IMG/VR virus record: IMGVR_UViG_3300034684_000212
Coordinates: 1-30,952 of that record
Direction: 5' to 3' (one strand)
Length of the DNA stretch: 30,952 nt
DNA from: a virus
Positions 16,153-23,823 of this stretch are shown piece by piece (the first letter of the stretch is position 1; every line of letters starts with the position of its first letter). A program made the position numbers and the translations under genes. The notes below the pieces were generated by a model. That model was not told where the DNA came from. It saw nothing but the letters and a program-made list of their open reading frames with translations, and did not search any database.

Positions 16153-16395
16153 ACCCGCTTTTGCTAAAGCATTTAATACATCTTGCTGTATATCTTCTAA
16201 ATCTATACCCGTGTCTAACTCATCCTGTATAATGTCAAATGCTCTGTCTTTATCTGTTTTTAAACCTATGGCTATCACATCTGCTAAACTATCTACACCT
16301 GACATTACTTCACCTATTAACTGTGCAAAGTTTGTTTTTTGCTCTCTTTCATACTTTGCTACATCTTTTGCTCTGAACTTCATTCCTTGTATCAT
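15994..16395 (-). CDS. tail assembly chaperone (G protein)
   Basis: The 133-residue protein lies between the tail tube and tape measure genes, the fixed place of G-type chaperones. It is largely helical (RAKDVAKYEREQKTNF, DRAFDIIQDELDTGIDLEDI) and ends in an acidic Glu/Gln/Val-rich tail. The ATG has GGAGGGTACATAG upstream. Codons Ala-Gly-Phe at 16158-16150 contain the slippery heptamer GGGTTTT. A share of ribosomes should continue into the T extension there. The function is inferred from gene order and the frameshift arrangement. Confidence 0.8.
   Translation of the reverse strand: MIQGMKFRAKDVAKYEREQKTNFAQLIGEVMSGVDSLADVIAIGLKTDKDRAFDIIQDELDTGIDLEDIQQDVLNALAKAGFMRGVISKIKVKELMEKQIAPLLEQMGVVEVGVQEEQNVQTEQAVEVEDEVL
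16150..16156 (-). promoter_or_regulatory. -1 ribosomal frameshift site GGGTTTT
   Basis: In the chaperone frame the minus strand reads GCG GGT TTT, a canonical X-XXY-YYZ heptamer (G-GGT-TTT). The -1 frame is open from here through the T domain. No strong downstream stem was identified. Confidence 0.65.
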
Positions 16396-16425
16396 CTATG
16401 TACCCTCCTTACTTTATTATTTTTA

Positions 16426-16857
16426 TTATGCTAATGGTTCTGTAAAGTCTTCTATTACTCCACTTATTCTAACTGTTGCCGAGAATGTTACATGCTCACC
16501 TGGTGTGATTTCACCTCTTGTTATCTCACTTAACCAACCCATAAACTTACCATTTAACTCACTAAGCGTAGGATGATAAACTGCAAAAGGTCTTTTTACA
16601 GCTTCATTACCTTTTAATGTTGAATAGTTATCATTCTTAATTATCCCTGTTATTGCTATACTTCCATTGTCTTTCAATGTAGGGTCAAACTCCTTAAATG
16701 CACCACTATCTAAATCTGTTGTTTCTACCTCATCAGTTGTAGTTGTTTGCTCCCCTATTGATTGTAAGTTTACTATTGCATCTGCTAATACAAATGTTGC
16801 TGTTGCTAAATCTGTACCTGTACCCATATATAGTTTTGCACCTTTTCCTAATGCCAT
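16426..16857 (-). CDS. major tail (tube) protein
   Basis: The 143-residue product begins at the ATG of 16855-16857, nine bases after AAAGGGG. A TTG three codons earlier would touch the ribosome binding site. The sequence is beta-rich with TTTTDEVETTDLDSG and GSIAITGIIKND, a pattern common in siphovirus tube proteins, and ends with a second hydrophobic strand pair (VTFSATVRISGVIEDF). It lies between the tail terminator and the tail chaperones, as expected. It would polymerise around the tape measure. Expression should be high, in line with the good ribosome binding site. Confidence 0.8.
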   Translation of the reverse strand: MALGKGAKLYMGTGTDLATATFVLADAIVNLQSIGEQTTTTDEVETTDLDSGAFKEFDPTLKDNGSIAITGIIKNDNYSTLKGNEAVKRPFAVYHPTLSELNGKFMGWLSEITRGEITPGEHVTFSATVRISGVIEDFTEPLA

Positions 16858-16874
16858 AACTGCCAACCCCTTTC

Positions 16875-17267
16875 TTATACTCTCTTATATTTAATCCTAA
16901 AGTCTAAACTTTGAATTATGTTTTTGTCTTTATCCCTCATACTTGAACTGATTTCAAACATACTAACATTATCTATGTAATAATTACCGACTGTTTGTCC
17001 TATCTGCTCATATACCAACCAATAAAACTCTTCTAATAACTGCCTTATACCTACTGTTGTACCTTGAACTATTGCTTTTTTTACATAAAACTGTATATTG
17101 CTTTCTATTACCCCCTCATAACCCTCTAATACTTCTAACTGTCCTGTTGCCCCACTTTCCTCTATTAAGAGAATATCACCCTTATCTGGTAGGTCTACAT
17201 ACACTATATCTATTCTGTCTTGAGGTAATAAACAGTCTATTACTTCTTCTATACTTCTATAATTCAT
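16875..17267 (-). CDS. tail terminator / tail completion protein
   Basis: The 130-residue protein precedes the tail tube gene. It combines an N-terminal helix (SIEEVIDCLLP), beta-strands with DIVYVDLPDKGDILLIEE, a helix (RQLLEEFYWLVYEQIG) and a C-terminal strand pair, the layout of small tail terminators that cap the tube at the head side. The ATG overlaps the end of the upstream gene by 11 bases and follows GGAAGTGAG. The assignment comes from order and secondary-structure pattern. Confidence 0.6.
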   Translation of the reverse strand: MNYRSIEEVIDCLLPQDRIDIVYVDLPDKGDILLIEESGATGQLEVLEGYEGVIESNIQFYVKKAIVQGTTVGIRQLLEEFYWLVYEQIGQTVGNYYIDNVSMFEISSSMRDKDKNIIQSLDFRIKYKRV

Positions 17268-17571
17268 TATTACTCACTTCCTTTCCATACTTTTTATATG
17301 AACTGGATATATAGTGAGTTTTTCCACTTTTTAGTTGTTTTTGTGGCATTTTATCCACAAATCCTGCATACTCTGATGAATACCCTACATTAAAACCAAA
17401 TCTTATTTTATCTCTGTAATATGAATCAATTAATTCACTTGTATCAATAGGACATTTAGATTTACTCTCATCACCAATTTCATTAGATATTCTATCTGTT
17501 TCTTCCATACCTTTTTTTACAGCTATCTTGTTGATTTTGGATTCATATAATTTGAAAGTCATATTAACCAT
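17257..17571 (-). CDS. HK97 gp10-like head-tail connector
   Basis: Starting at the ATG of 17569-17571, after GGTGG, the product has 104 residues (MVNMTFKLYESKINKIA). An upstream TTG two codons earlier is less likely. The features are an N-terminal helix, KCPIDTSELIDSYY and VGYSSEYAGFVDKM. These match the conserved pattern of gp10-type tail completion proteins, P-x-DTG-x-L...YA-x-xVE, with Ser replacing Gly. It overlaps both neighbours by a few bases, so translation is coupled. Confidence 0.75.
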   Translation of the reverse strand: MVNMTFKLYESKINKIAVKKGMEETDRISNEIGDESKSKCPIDTSELIDSYYRDKIRFGFNVGYSSEYAGFVDKMPQKQLKSGKTHYISSSYKKYGKEVSNNEL

Positions 17572-17857
17572 TGTCAACCACCACCTTATATGTCAACAAC
17601 TCACCTGTTACCCCTCTGCCTTCTTCTGTTGCTGTTACTATAAAACCATTTATTAGGTCTCCCTCTTTTACTTCATTTGTCATAAGGTTAAATACTGCTT
17701 TATACACTACTTTTTCTTCATTACCTGTCCTTACATATAACCGTTCTATTGCTTGAGTACAAGGTAAACTGACAGGCTCACCATATTCTGATTCATTATA
17801 CTTATTTACTTGTCCTTTTTTCTCCCATAAACAAGTATATGGATATACACCTATCAT
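17564..17857 (-). CDS. head closure (connector) protein
   Basis: The ATG at 17855-17857 with AAAGGGGTGAAACA upstream gives 97 residues (MIGVYPYTCLWEKKGQVN). A GTG eight codons earlier would overlap the previous gene. It is a small beta-barrel-like protein (VVYKAVFNLMTNEVKEGDLING) of the size and position of head closure or stopper proteins (SPP1 gp16/HK97 gp9 type). It lies between the adaptor and the gp10-like gene. Function is inferred from gene order. Confidence 0.6.
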   Translation of the reverse strand: MIGVYPYTCLWEKKGQVNKYNESEYGEPVSLPCTQAIERLYVRTGNEEKVVYKAVFNLMTNEVKEGDLINGFIVTATEEGRGVTGELLTYKVVVDNG

Positions 17858-17870
17858 TTGTTTCACCCCT

Positions 17871-18293
17871 TTATAAAACACCTCTAAATAAATATTTTCC
17901 TATGTGTACTTTGAAGTTATCACTCACTAATTCTGTATTTTCTTTATATGTTTCACTTACCCCACCTGTTGATATACTCTTTACACCTTGCTTTTGTAGG
18001 TCATATCTGCTACTTATTGAACTCTCTATAAGGTCATATACTATACAAGTTAGTGCTTTCTTAACTCTCTCATTTACCTCTATTGTTATGTCATTTATTA
18101 TCCTTGGAAATTGATGCTCTTGTCCTTCTACTAAATACTTCCCTTTGTATCTTAAACTGTCTATATAAGCTTCTGCTTGAGTTATAAGGGCTTCTTTGTC
18201 AGTAGTTGATAAATTGTCCCAACCTACCTTCTCTAACTGCTTAGAAGTGAAAATAGAGGGCATAAATGTGTTTAATTCAGTTGTTGTTAGCAT
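17871..18293 (-). CDS. head-tail adaptor (gp6/gp15-like)
   Basis: The 140-residue helical protein follows the capsid gene. The N-terminal part (LSTTDKEALITQAEAYIDSL) and the pattern of four helices are those of gp6/gp15-type connector proteins that dock under the portal. The ATG is preceded by GGGGTGATTAA. It is the first of four small joining genes. A 12-bp hairpin separates it from the capsid gene, which may let the capsid be made in larger amounts than the connectors. Confidence 0.7.
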   Translation of the reverse strand: MLTTTELNTFMPSIFTSKQLEKVGWDNLSTTDKEALITQAEAYIDSLRYKGKYLVEGQEHQFPRIINDITIEVNERVKKALTCIVYDLIESSISSRYDLQKQGVKSISTGGVSETYKENTELVSDNFKVHIGKYLFRGVL

Positions 18294-18315
18294 TTAATCA
18301 CCCCTCTTATTTTGT

Positions 18316-18351
18316 ATAAGGTTGGTGTTTTGTATTACCCACCAACCTTAT
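18316..18351 (-). terminator. hairpin after the capsid gene
   Basis: ATAAGGTTGGTG (18316-18327) pairs perfectly with 18340-18351 around a 12-nt loop. There is no strong U-run on the minus strand, so it is more likely a partial terminator or mRNA-stabilising element than a full stop. Confidence 0.55.
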
Positions 18352-18363
18352 TAATATTAGTAA

Positions 18364-19200
18364 CTATACAAACTTCTTAACTAATACTGCTTCTGCCTTT
18401 GTTACTTTGTGTGCATATACTTTTCTTCCTTGTACTGCACTTGCACCTATGTATTTCCCAGAACCTGAAAGGTCTACTACTTTTACTGGTACTGACCATG
18501 CTTGTACTCTTGTTGCAAAGTCTTTGTGTCCTGCTATAAACTCTGTATCTGCTGCTAAGTTGTTAGATACAAAAACATTGAAACCTGCTATCTTACCAAC
18601 TACACCTTCTTCTACTAATTTCTGAGAAAGGTCTCCTTGCTTTATAAAGTTGTCCTTATCTTTTAGTAATACTGCATGTAAATCTGCTGATACAAGTAAA
18701 AATCTGTCAGATACTGGTACGTTTGATTTTGTTAATGATGCTGCTGTATCTACCAAGTAGTCATATGCTGTTGCTACTGTTAATGCAGTAGTATCTGGTG
18801 CATCTAATTCATCCACAATTGTTTTACCCTCTGCTTCTAATACTGCTATACCATCTGCATCAAGTGTATTAGCCATTGAGTAACCTGCACTATCAATTCT
18901 GTCTGCTACTATACCGTCTGGTACTGATGCAGCGTCAAAACCGTCTATTACCTCATTTATTGCTTTGTCTTTGTTGATTGTTACTGTTATGTAAGTTGTG
19001 CTTCCCTCTGTTGGTGCTATTCCTGTTGCTTTGTTGTAATCTCCTACAACTACCTCTGCTCTTGTTGGTATCTTTACTGCTCCTGCTGTTGCATCGCCCT
19101 CATACCTTGTGTTGAATATCATCTCGTCTTTTGTAACTAATTGCTTTCTTGCTCTGATATCCACTAATTTACTGTACTTCTCTTGTAATGTGTGTGCCAT
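18364..19200 (-). CDS. major capsid protein
   Basis: The 278-residue protein follows the scaffold gene. It starts MAHTLQEKYSKLVDIRARK and shows the alternating helix/strand pattern of HK97-fold coats: PTRAEVVVGDYNKATG in the strand-rich P region, ADRIDSAGYSMANTLD (spine helix), NVPVSDRFLLVSADLHAVL and a C-terminal KYIGASAVQGRKVYAHKVTKAEAV. The ATG has AAAGGATGATTAAAA upstream. It lies between scaffold and connectors. The family is clear from order and pattern, though no exact subfamily is claimed. Confidence 0.88.
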   Translation of the reverse strand: MAHTLQEKYSKLVDIRARKQLVTKDEMIFNTRYEGDATAGAVKIPTRAEVVVGDYNKATGIAPTEGSTTYITVTINKDKAINEVIDGFDAASVPDGIVADRIDSAGYSMANTLDADGIAVLEAEGKTIVDELDAPDTTALTVATAYDYLVDTAASLTKSNVPVSDRFLLVSADLHAVLLKDKDNFIKQGDLSQKLVEEGVVGKIAGFNVFVSNNLAADTEFIAGHKDFATRVQAWSVPVKVVDLSGSGKYIGASAVQGRKVYAHKVTKAEAVLVKKFV

Positions 19201-19237
19201 TTTTAATCATCCTTTCTATTCTTCGTCTATTTTTATG

Positions 19238-19768
19238 TTATTCCGCAGGTTTTAAGTCAGGGTTTCTGTCATAAAATGCTTTCTCAACCCCTGTTAATGT
19301 CTCAACTTCTCCTGCAGGGTTGAAACCTTTATTATTACTTGCTTTGTTGAATAGAAATACTTTCTCTTTCTTCAACTTGTCCAAGTAGTCTTGCTCTTTA
19401 CCCTGTTCTGCATTTTTAACTATTAACTCTACTACTAAGTCCTCGTCTACACTACCTTTTGCTAATTCCTTTAACTTGTGTAGTCTTTCTTGTTCCTCTT
19501 TTTCTTTGAGTTTCTTCTCTAAATCTGCTAACTTCTGCTCTAATTCTTTATTATCCACCTTACTTTCCTCCTGACTTTCACCTTTATTATCTTCTTTGGT
19601 GTTTTCTTCTTTCTTTTCTTCCTTTTGTTCTTCCTTGCTTTCTTCTTTCTTTTCTTCCTTTTGTTCTTCCTCTGTATTATCAATCACAAATGCTTTTATT
19701 TGCTCATCTGTTGCTTCTACACCAAAGGCTTCCTTTAACCATTTCTTCATTGATTCTAAAAAACCCAT
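19238..19768 (-). CDS. capsid scaffolding protein
   Basis: The 176-residue protein starts MGFLESMKKWLKEAFGVEAT and has a Lys/Glu repeat at about 34-70 built from EEQKEEKKEESKEEQK units, then a coiled coil (ELEQKLADLEKKLKEKEEQE). Its C-terminal part contains GFNPAGEVETLTGVEKAF, the kind of coat-interacting tail seen in phage scaffolds. ATG follows AAGGAGGGATAAT, one base after the portal stop. The repeat is also visible in the DNA as tandem purine-rich stretches (19580-19670) that could change in length by slippage. Confidence 0.85.
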   Translation of the reverse strand: MGFLESMKKWLKEAFGVEATDEQIKAFVIDNTEEEQKEEKKEESKEEQKEEKKEENTKEDNKGESQEESKVDNKELEQKLADLEKKLKEKEEQERLHKLKELAKGSVDEDLVVELIVKNAEQGKEQDYLDKLKKEKVFLFNKASNNKGFNPAGEVETLTGVEKAFYDRNPDLKPAE

Positions 19769-19769
19769 A

Positions 19770-21020
19770 TTATCCCTCCTTGCTTTCTTCTATACCATCT
19801 TGCCACTCTATATTAATATCTGATAGTTTCAAACCATCTAAACCCCTGTACTCTAACATTTGAACAAACAAGTTTTTTACTACCATATCAAGTTGGTCTA
19901 TACTTCTACTAATCTTGTCTAATGCTGATTTCATTAAATTCTTTACTGTTTCACCACTTATATTACTTGCAAAATCACCCTTTAAGAATGTCTTTGACAT
20001 CTCTGATTGTATTCCTATTTCTTCTATTAACTTGTCTAAATAACCCATTAAATCGCCTATTTGCATATCATATGTTATATACTTAATGTCTTTTTCATCT
20101 TTTCTTACTTCTACTGCACTACCCACACCATTAAACTCTAATTGTCCTGTCTGCTCATTCTCTTGCATTAACCCATAAGGTAACTGAATTATAGGGTTTA
20201 TATTCTTCTGTACCACTATTGATACTATTGTCATTATCTGTTCATATACACCTACTATGTCTGATATAGAAGTATAATCACTATTACCATATACCTCTAC
20301 TGCTGATGGGTTGTTCTCAAATGTGAAAACTGCAAAATCTGTAAGCCCTGTCTTTACTTCTAACCCTTTTGCAGGTACTTTGTAATCCCCAAAATCATAT
20401 GATACTTGCTTGTATAACTCACCTTTTGAATATTCAAATACTTTCTCTATGTAGTAACCCTTATAATGGTATAAAACCCTTATATGTGTAACCTTGCTTA
20501 TATTTTTCTTATAATCTACACTCGTGATTGGTTGTGCTAATATGTAACTCTTAATATCTGAAATGTTGTACTCATCTACTATCTTGTATAAATACATAGG
20601 ATTTATTGAGTTTACTTTTGGGTTTTCTTGTGTACCATATAGATATAATGCACCTGTTCCTAAACTGCTGAAATTTCTAAAGGCTTGTTGAAATGCTAAC
20701 CAAAAACCACTACTTGATATTAAATCCTGCAGCTTAGCATTTACTTCTTCATTGTTCTTATATGTGATTATAGGTAGTTCATTTAATAGCAAACCTTGAA
20801 GTTTTAATGTTATTAACTTGTAGTAGTTCTCTGTCATTATCTTAAAATAATCAACTGTACCCTTTAAGTTCTTAACACCTATATACTTCTCTCTGTTGTA
20901 TTCACCACTAAACCTATCTAAATTGACCTTATAACTCTCTATTCTCTCTTGTGATAATATTGGAGGATAAGGCATACCCTCTGAAAATGCTCTCTCACTT
21001 GTTATAATCTCTCTACTCAA
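19770..21020 (-). CDS. portal protein
   Basis: The frame is open up to 21065, but that upstream part lies in a GC-rich hairpin. The TTG at 21018-21020, six bases after GAGGTG, is the likely start, giving 416 residues (LSREIITSERAFSEG, first residue Met). The protein resembles SPP1 gp6-type portals: an N-terminal clip/stem part, AFRNFSSLGTGALYLYG, IVGVYEQIMTIVSIVVQK, and a C-terminal helical crown (SGETVKNLMKSALDKISRSI). It forms the ring through which DNA is packed and docks large terminase. It lies directly after that gene and before the scaffold. Confidence 0.88.
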   Translation of the reverse strand: MSREIITSERAFSEGMPYPPILSQERIESYKVNLDRFSGEYNREKYIGVKNLKGTVDYFKIMTENYYKLITLKLQGLLLNELPIITYKNNEEVNAKLQDLISSSGFWLAFQQAFRNFSSLGTGALYLYGTQENPKVNSINPMYLYKIVDEYNISDIKSYILAQPITSVDYKKNISKVTHIRVLYHYKGYYIEKVFEYSKGELYKQVSYDFGDYKVPAKGLEVKTGLTDFAVFTFENNPSAVEVYGNSDYTSISDIVGVYEQIMTIVSIVVQKNINPIIQLPYGLMQENEQTGQLEFNGVGSAVEVRKDEKDIKYITYDMQIGDLMGYLDKLIEEIGIQSEMSKTFLKGDFASNISGETVKNLMKSALDKISRSIDQLDMVVKNLFVQMLEYRGLDGLKLSDINIEWQDGIEESKEG

Positions 21021-21051
21021 ATACCTCACCTCTTTTCTTATCTCTCTTGAG

Positions 21052-21078
21052 GCGTGGTTTCGCAAAGCGAAACCACGC
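21052..21078. repeat. GC-rich perfect hairpin between large terminase and portal
   Basis: GCGTGGTTTCGC (21052-21063) pairs fully with 21067-21078 around a 3-nt AAA loop. It contains several CG steps, which are scarce in the rest of the phage. There is no U-run. It resembles an mRNA processing or stability element more than a terminator. Confidence 0.75.
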
Positions 21079-21086
21079 GATTATTG

Positions 21087-22361
21087 CTAATACTCTATAA
21101 AATCACTTAATGCATACCTTGTTGCATCTATGGTGTGGTTGTTTTTGTCATCTAATACATACTCTTGTGCCTTTCTTTTATACACATAACTATATTCTGT
21201 GAACTCTTTATATGTATGTGGTGTTCTATTTTTATCTATGTATATATTATTCAAACCCCTCAACCATATAATTCCATTATCTACACTACCCTTTTTACAA
21301 CCTCTTGCCTTACTTACACCTTCAATTATTAACTGCTTTATACCACCACTATCTTGATTGTCACAATAGACTGTGAAATTGTTTCTGTTTTCTTTTAGTA
21401 TATTTACTGCTATCTCTGGGTAATCTGTGTCTTTCTTGTACCACTCATCTACTATGTAAAGGTCCTTATTCTTCTCATCATAATGTGCTACTACATAGGC
21501 TGTCGGGTCCCCTTGCTTTGCTGTTCCAAAATCTAAACCCCTCTGTAAAGTCTTAAATCTACTCTTATCTACTGTATAATCTTCAATATTTTTAAAAACT
21601 AAACCCTCTTTACCTGATACCAAACCTAAAAATCTAAAATTATATAAGGCTTCATCTAATTGCTTTATTCTCTCTGCTTCTCTTATAAATGCTTTACCCA
21701 ACCATTTCTTCGGTACATCTAAATATGTTACATGTAAACAAAACATATCATCTGTAGTTTCTCTGAACTTCTCATACTGAAAAGTATTTAATTTATCAAC
21801 AGGATTCCAAGCATATAGTATAGGACAACTGTTTTCTTCTAAATATTCATATTCTATTTCTTCATCTTCTTCACCACCTCTGGTGAATGTAAGGTTATTA
21901 TCCTCAACATCATCAAGGTCTTCAAACTCTTGAAACTCCTCATATATTACTAATTTGCAAGGCACTCCATTCTCAAAGGTTGTTCCCTTTACCCCTTGAT
22001 AATCATATAAACCATCAAAAAGTGCTATGTGTTTTGTCTTTTTATTTACTATCATTAAAGGACTTTTATAGAACTCATATTTATCCTTTATACCTATTCT
22101 TGCTGCTACCTTGCCTATTTCTGCATATAATGACTTTCGCATATTTGCTTTAAACTTCCTAAATACCATTACATTACCACCACCAAAGGTAACACTTAAA
22201 CTTAAAAATATAAGTATTAACAATGCAAGTAATGTACTTTTAACACCTGCTCTACCACCCCAAATAGAATATTTTGGGTACTTATTGTTCAGTATGTTAT
22301 ATATCAACTCATTGTATTTGGATGGTATAAAATCATTTAGATTAATCATCTTTTTCTTCAT
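21087..22361 (-). CDS. terL: terminase large subunit (packaging motor)
   Basis: The 424-residue motor has Walker A GGRAGVKST (35-43), Walker B LVIYEE (137-142) and the coupling motif LYAWNPVDK (182-190) in the ATPase half. The nuclease half has RGLDFGT with Asp277, YCDNQDSGG near 335 and HTIDATRYALSD near the end, giving the acidic cluster of the RNase H-like fold. It packs DNA into the prohead and cuts concatemers. The ATG at 22359-22361, after GGTGG, overlaps the small subunit gene by 20 bases. A second ATG four codons later is possible. Assignment is secure. Confidence 0.95.
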   Translation of the reverse strand: MKKKMINLNDFIPSKYNELIYNILNNKYPKYSIWGGRAGVKSTLLALLILIFLSLSVTFGGGNVMVFRKFKANMRKSLYAEIGKVAARIGIKDKYEFYKSPLMIVNKKTKHIALFDGLYDYQGVKGTTFENGVPCKLVIYEEFQEFEDLDDVEDNNLTFTRGGEEDEEIEYEYLEENSCPILYAWNPVDKLNTFQYEKFRETTDDMFCLHVTYLDVPKKWLGKAFIREAERIKQLDEALYNFRFLGLVSGKEGLVFKNIEDYTVDKSRFKTLQRGLDFGTAKQGDPTAYVVAHYDEKNKDLYIVDEWYKKDTDYPEIAVNILKENRNNFTVYCDNQDSGGIKQLIIEGVSKARGCKKGSVDNGIIWLRGLNNIYIDKNRTPHTYKEFTEYSYVYKRKAQEYVLDDKNNHTIDATRYALSDFIEY

Positions 22362-22827
22362 CTATACCACCTGCTTTTTGTCTCTCTATTTGCTCTGCTT
22401 TTGGCATACCATTTATATCAAAACCCCAACCTACTATTTCTTCCTCTTCATCATTTGTTTTATTGTCAATTTCTAACTCTTTCCACAACCTACCCAAGAT
22501 GTCTAAAACTTTTACTGTTTCTATATCTATGCTGTCTTTTTTCTTTAACATTTTCCTGTAGAGTTCAATACTCTCATTACTTGCTCTATTCAGTAAAACC
22601 CTTGTGTTTACTTCTTCATCAAGGTTTCTTTCTTCTACTCTTTCAGCTATCTCTTTATCTCTTTCTGATACTCTTTCTTGCCACTTAAAGGCTACACTCC
22701 ATTTTCTTACTGTTGTTTCACCTACTTTTAATACCTCTGATACTTTACTTAAAGACCTGCTGTTTCCTTGCTTGTAGTAAAGTTCAAAGGCTTCCTTGTG
22801 TCTTAAAGTTTCCTTCAAACTTACCAC
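22342..22827 (-). CDS. terS: terminase small subunit
   Basis: The 161-residue protein starts at GTG 22825-22827, three bases from AAAGGGG, or at the TTG three codons later. The N-terminus holds a helix-turn-helix (SLSKVSEVLKVGETTVRKWS, about 26-45) that should bind the packaging site. A charged coiled region follows, then an oligomerisation part with LYRKMLKKKDSIDIETVKVL. It ends in an acidic tail (DEEKDD). It directly precedes and overlaps the large subunit gene. Position, size and HTH make this assignment firm. Confidence 0.9.
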   Translation of the reverse strand: MVSLKETLRHKEAFELYYKQGNSRSLSKVSEVLKVGETTVRKWSVAFKWQERVSERDKEIAERVEERNLDEEVNTRVLLNRASNESIELYRKMLKKKDSIDIETVKVLDILGRLWKELEIDNKTNDEEEEIVGWGFDINGMPKAEQIERQKAGGIDEEKDD

Positions 22828-22905
22828 CCCTTTTCTGTACCTTTGCAGTATCTCTACAGTATACTTTTACTTATTTAATTGTTGATATATCTATAAAACT
22901 TCACA

Positions 22906-22982
22906 TTTTCTAAAAAAGAAAAATGCCTTTGAGTCCAATAAACCCCTATATTGTTTAAGGTTCGTATTGGTACTCAAAGGCA
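22906..22982 (-). terminator. long hairpin terminator upstream of terminase
   Basis: TGCCTTTGAGT (22924-22934) pairs with 22972-22982, continued by CCAATA/TATTGG after one bulged base. The minus strand then has ATTTTTCTTTTTT. It stops, or attenuates, transcription of the small genes before terminase. The 24-nt loop has a minor inner pairing (AACC/GGTT). The rest of 22828-23007 shows no gene. Confidence 0.75.
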
Positions 22983-23007
22983 CTCTATTTTTATCTTTAT
23001 ATATTTA

Positions 23008-23076
23008 TTAAAATCTAATTACTTTAAAAGGATTATATTCACTATCATCTGACTTACCATTGATTTGATTAATCAT
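23008..23076 (-). CDS. possible 22-residue peptide
   Basis: An ATG at 23074-23076 overlaps the stop of the coiled-coil gene by 8 bases and opens a 22-codon frame (MINQINGKSDDSEYNPFKVI). The overlap is the kind that allows coupled translation, and the composition looks protein-like. There is no separate ribosome binding site and no known family, so it may be chance. Confidence 0.25.
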   Translation of the reverse strand: MINQINGKSDDSEYNPFKVIRF

Positions 23077-23410
23077 TCGTTCTGTTTCTTTTTTTTAATG
23101 CTTTTACTATCTGTACCTTTTCTTCTTCACTTCTAAAAAGTGAATAAAATTGTTTGTATTCCTGGTTTCTTATATAACCTTTTAAATCTTCTATTTCTTC
23201 TTTAAGTTCTTCTATTTCTTTGTCTTTTTCTTCAAGTTGTTTCTCTAATTGTTTATTGTTCACTTTTAATAAACTTATAAGTCTTTCTTTTGAAGCAAGT
23301 TGCTCTTGTAACAATTCTATTTTAACATTTTCTACAACTTCTATAAGTTTGAGTGATACTTCATCTGAATAACCTGATTCTTTTAATAGTTCTAATAATC
23401 TTTCTCCCAT
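23069..23410 (-). CDS. coiled-coil protein of unknown function
   Basis: The 113-residue protein consists mainly of a long coiled coil (about 25-80; LLKVNNKQLEKQLEEKDKEI) between a short helical head and a basic end (KALKKRNRTND). No family was recognised. The ATG is preceded by AGGGGGAAATAGT. It lies in a cluster of small genes before the terminase genes and is followed by a terminator hairpin, so it is likely a late-early or packaging-associated accessory. The leader before it resembles that before the next gene upstream. Confidence 0.6.
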   Translation of the reverse strand: MGERLLELLKESGYSDEVSLKLIEVVENVKIELLQEQLASKERLISLLKVNNKQLEKQLEEKDKEIEELKEEIEDLKGYIRNQEYKQFYSLFRSEEEKVQIVKALKKRNRTND

Positions 23411-23465
23411 ACTATTTCCCCCTATTTCAATGATTTTCTCTTACCCTTTAAGATTTTTACTTTAC

Positions 23466-23636
23466 TTACAATATTAGTAAAACTTTTATAATCCAATAAA
23501 GTGCTAATAAACCTATAATTATATTTAACACCATAACTTCAGGGTTTCTTACTTCTCTAATACTTAAAAAATTATTTATTATACTAATAAAATGAAACAC
23601 TGCTACAAATATACCTATTATGTGAAATAGTGTCAT
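23466..23636 (-). CDS. small two-segment membrane protein
   Basis: From the ATG at 23634-23636 the product has 56 residues with hydrophobic segments at about 3-20 and 33-54 (LNIIIGLLALYWIIKVLLIL), joined by a short charged loop. The ribosome binding site is itself a run of nine G. An in-frame ATG 24 bases earlier would place the G run inside the gene. No family recognised. It lies between the Com-like and coiled-coil genes. A membrane role such as holin accessory or exclusion is possible but not shown. Confidence 0.55.
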   Translation of the reverse strand: MTLFHIIGIFVAVFHFISIINNFLSIREVRNPEVMVLNIIIGLLALYWIIKVLLIL

Positions 23637-23642
23637 TGTATT

Positions 23643-23651
23643 CCCCCCCCC
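23643..23651 (-). repeat. poly-G tract (nine G) used as ribosome binding site
   Basis: Nine C on plus (G on minus) lie six bases before the start of the small membrane protein. It is the longest G/C homopolymer I saw in the window and a likely slippage site. Confidence 0.7.
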
Positions 23652-23668
23652 TATTTTCAATGATTATA

Positions 23669-23821
23669 TTACCCTTTAACTTCCTTACCCTTTATAAACT
23701 TATGTATTTCATTACACCTTTTACACTTAAACTCTAAAATACCCTCAAGTGCCTTACTGTCTACTCTTGCTAAAAGTTGTCCTGCTTTACATCTTATATC
23801 TACTAACTCTTTATTTGTCAT
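23669..23821 (-). CDS. Com-like zinc-ribbon protein with incomplete Cys set
   Basis: This 50-residue gene starts at ATG 23819-23821, after GAGGTGTAATA and two bases beyond the previous stop. The product (MTNKELVDIRCKAGQLLARV..., LEFKCKRCNEIHKF) matches the short Com family, named after the phage Mu Com translational activator of mom. Com proteins have two CxxC pairs. Here the second pair (CKRC) is intact, but the first reads CKAG and lacks its second Cys. Metal binding may therefore be weakened. Related genes occur in many phages with no mom gene, so target and role are open. It is part of the small-gene cluster behind the 24.15-kb promoter. Confidence 0.65.
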   Translation of the reverse strand: MTNKELVDIRCKAGQLLARVDSKALEGILEFKCKRCNEIHKFIKGKEVKG

Positions 23822-23823
23822 TA

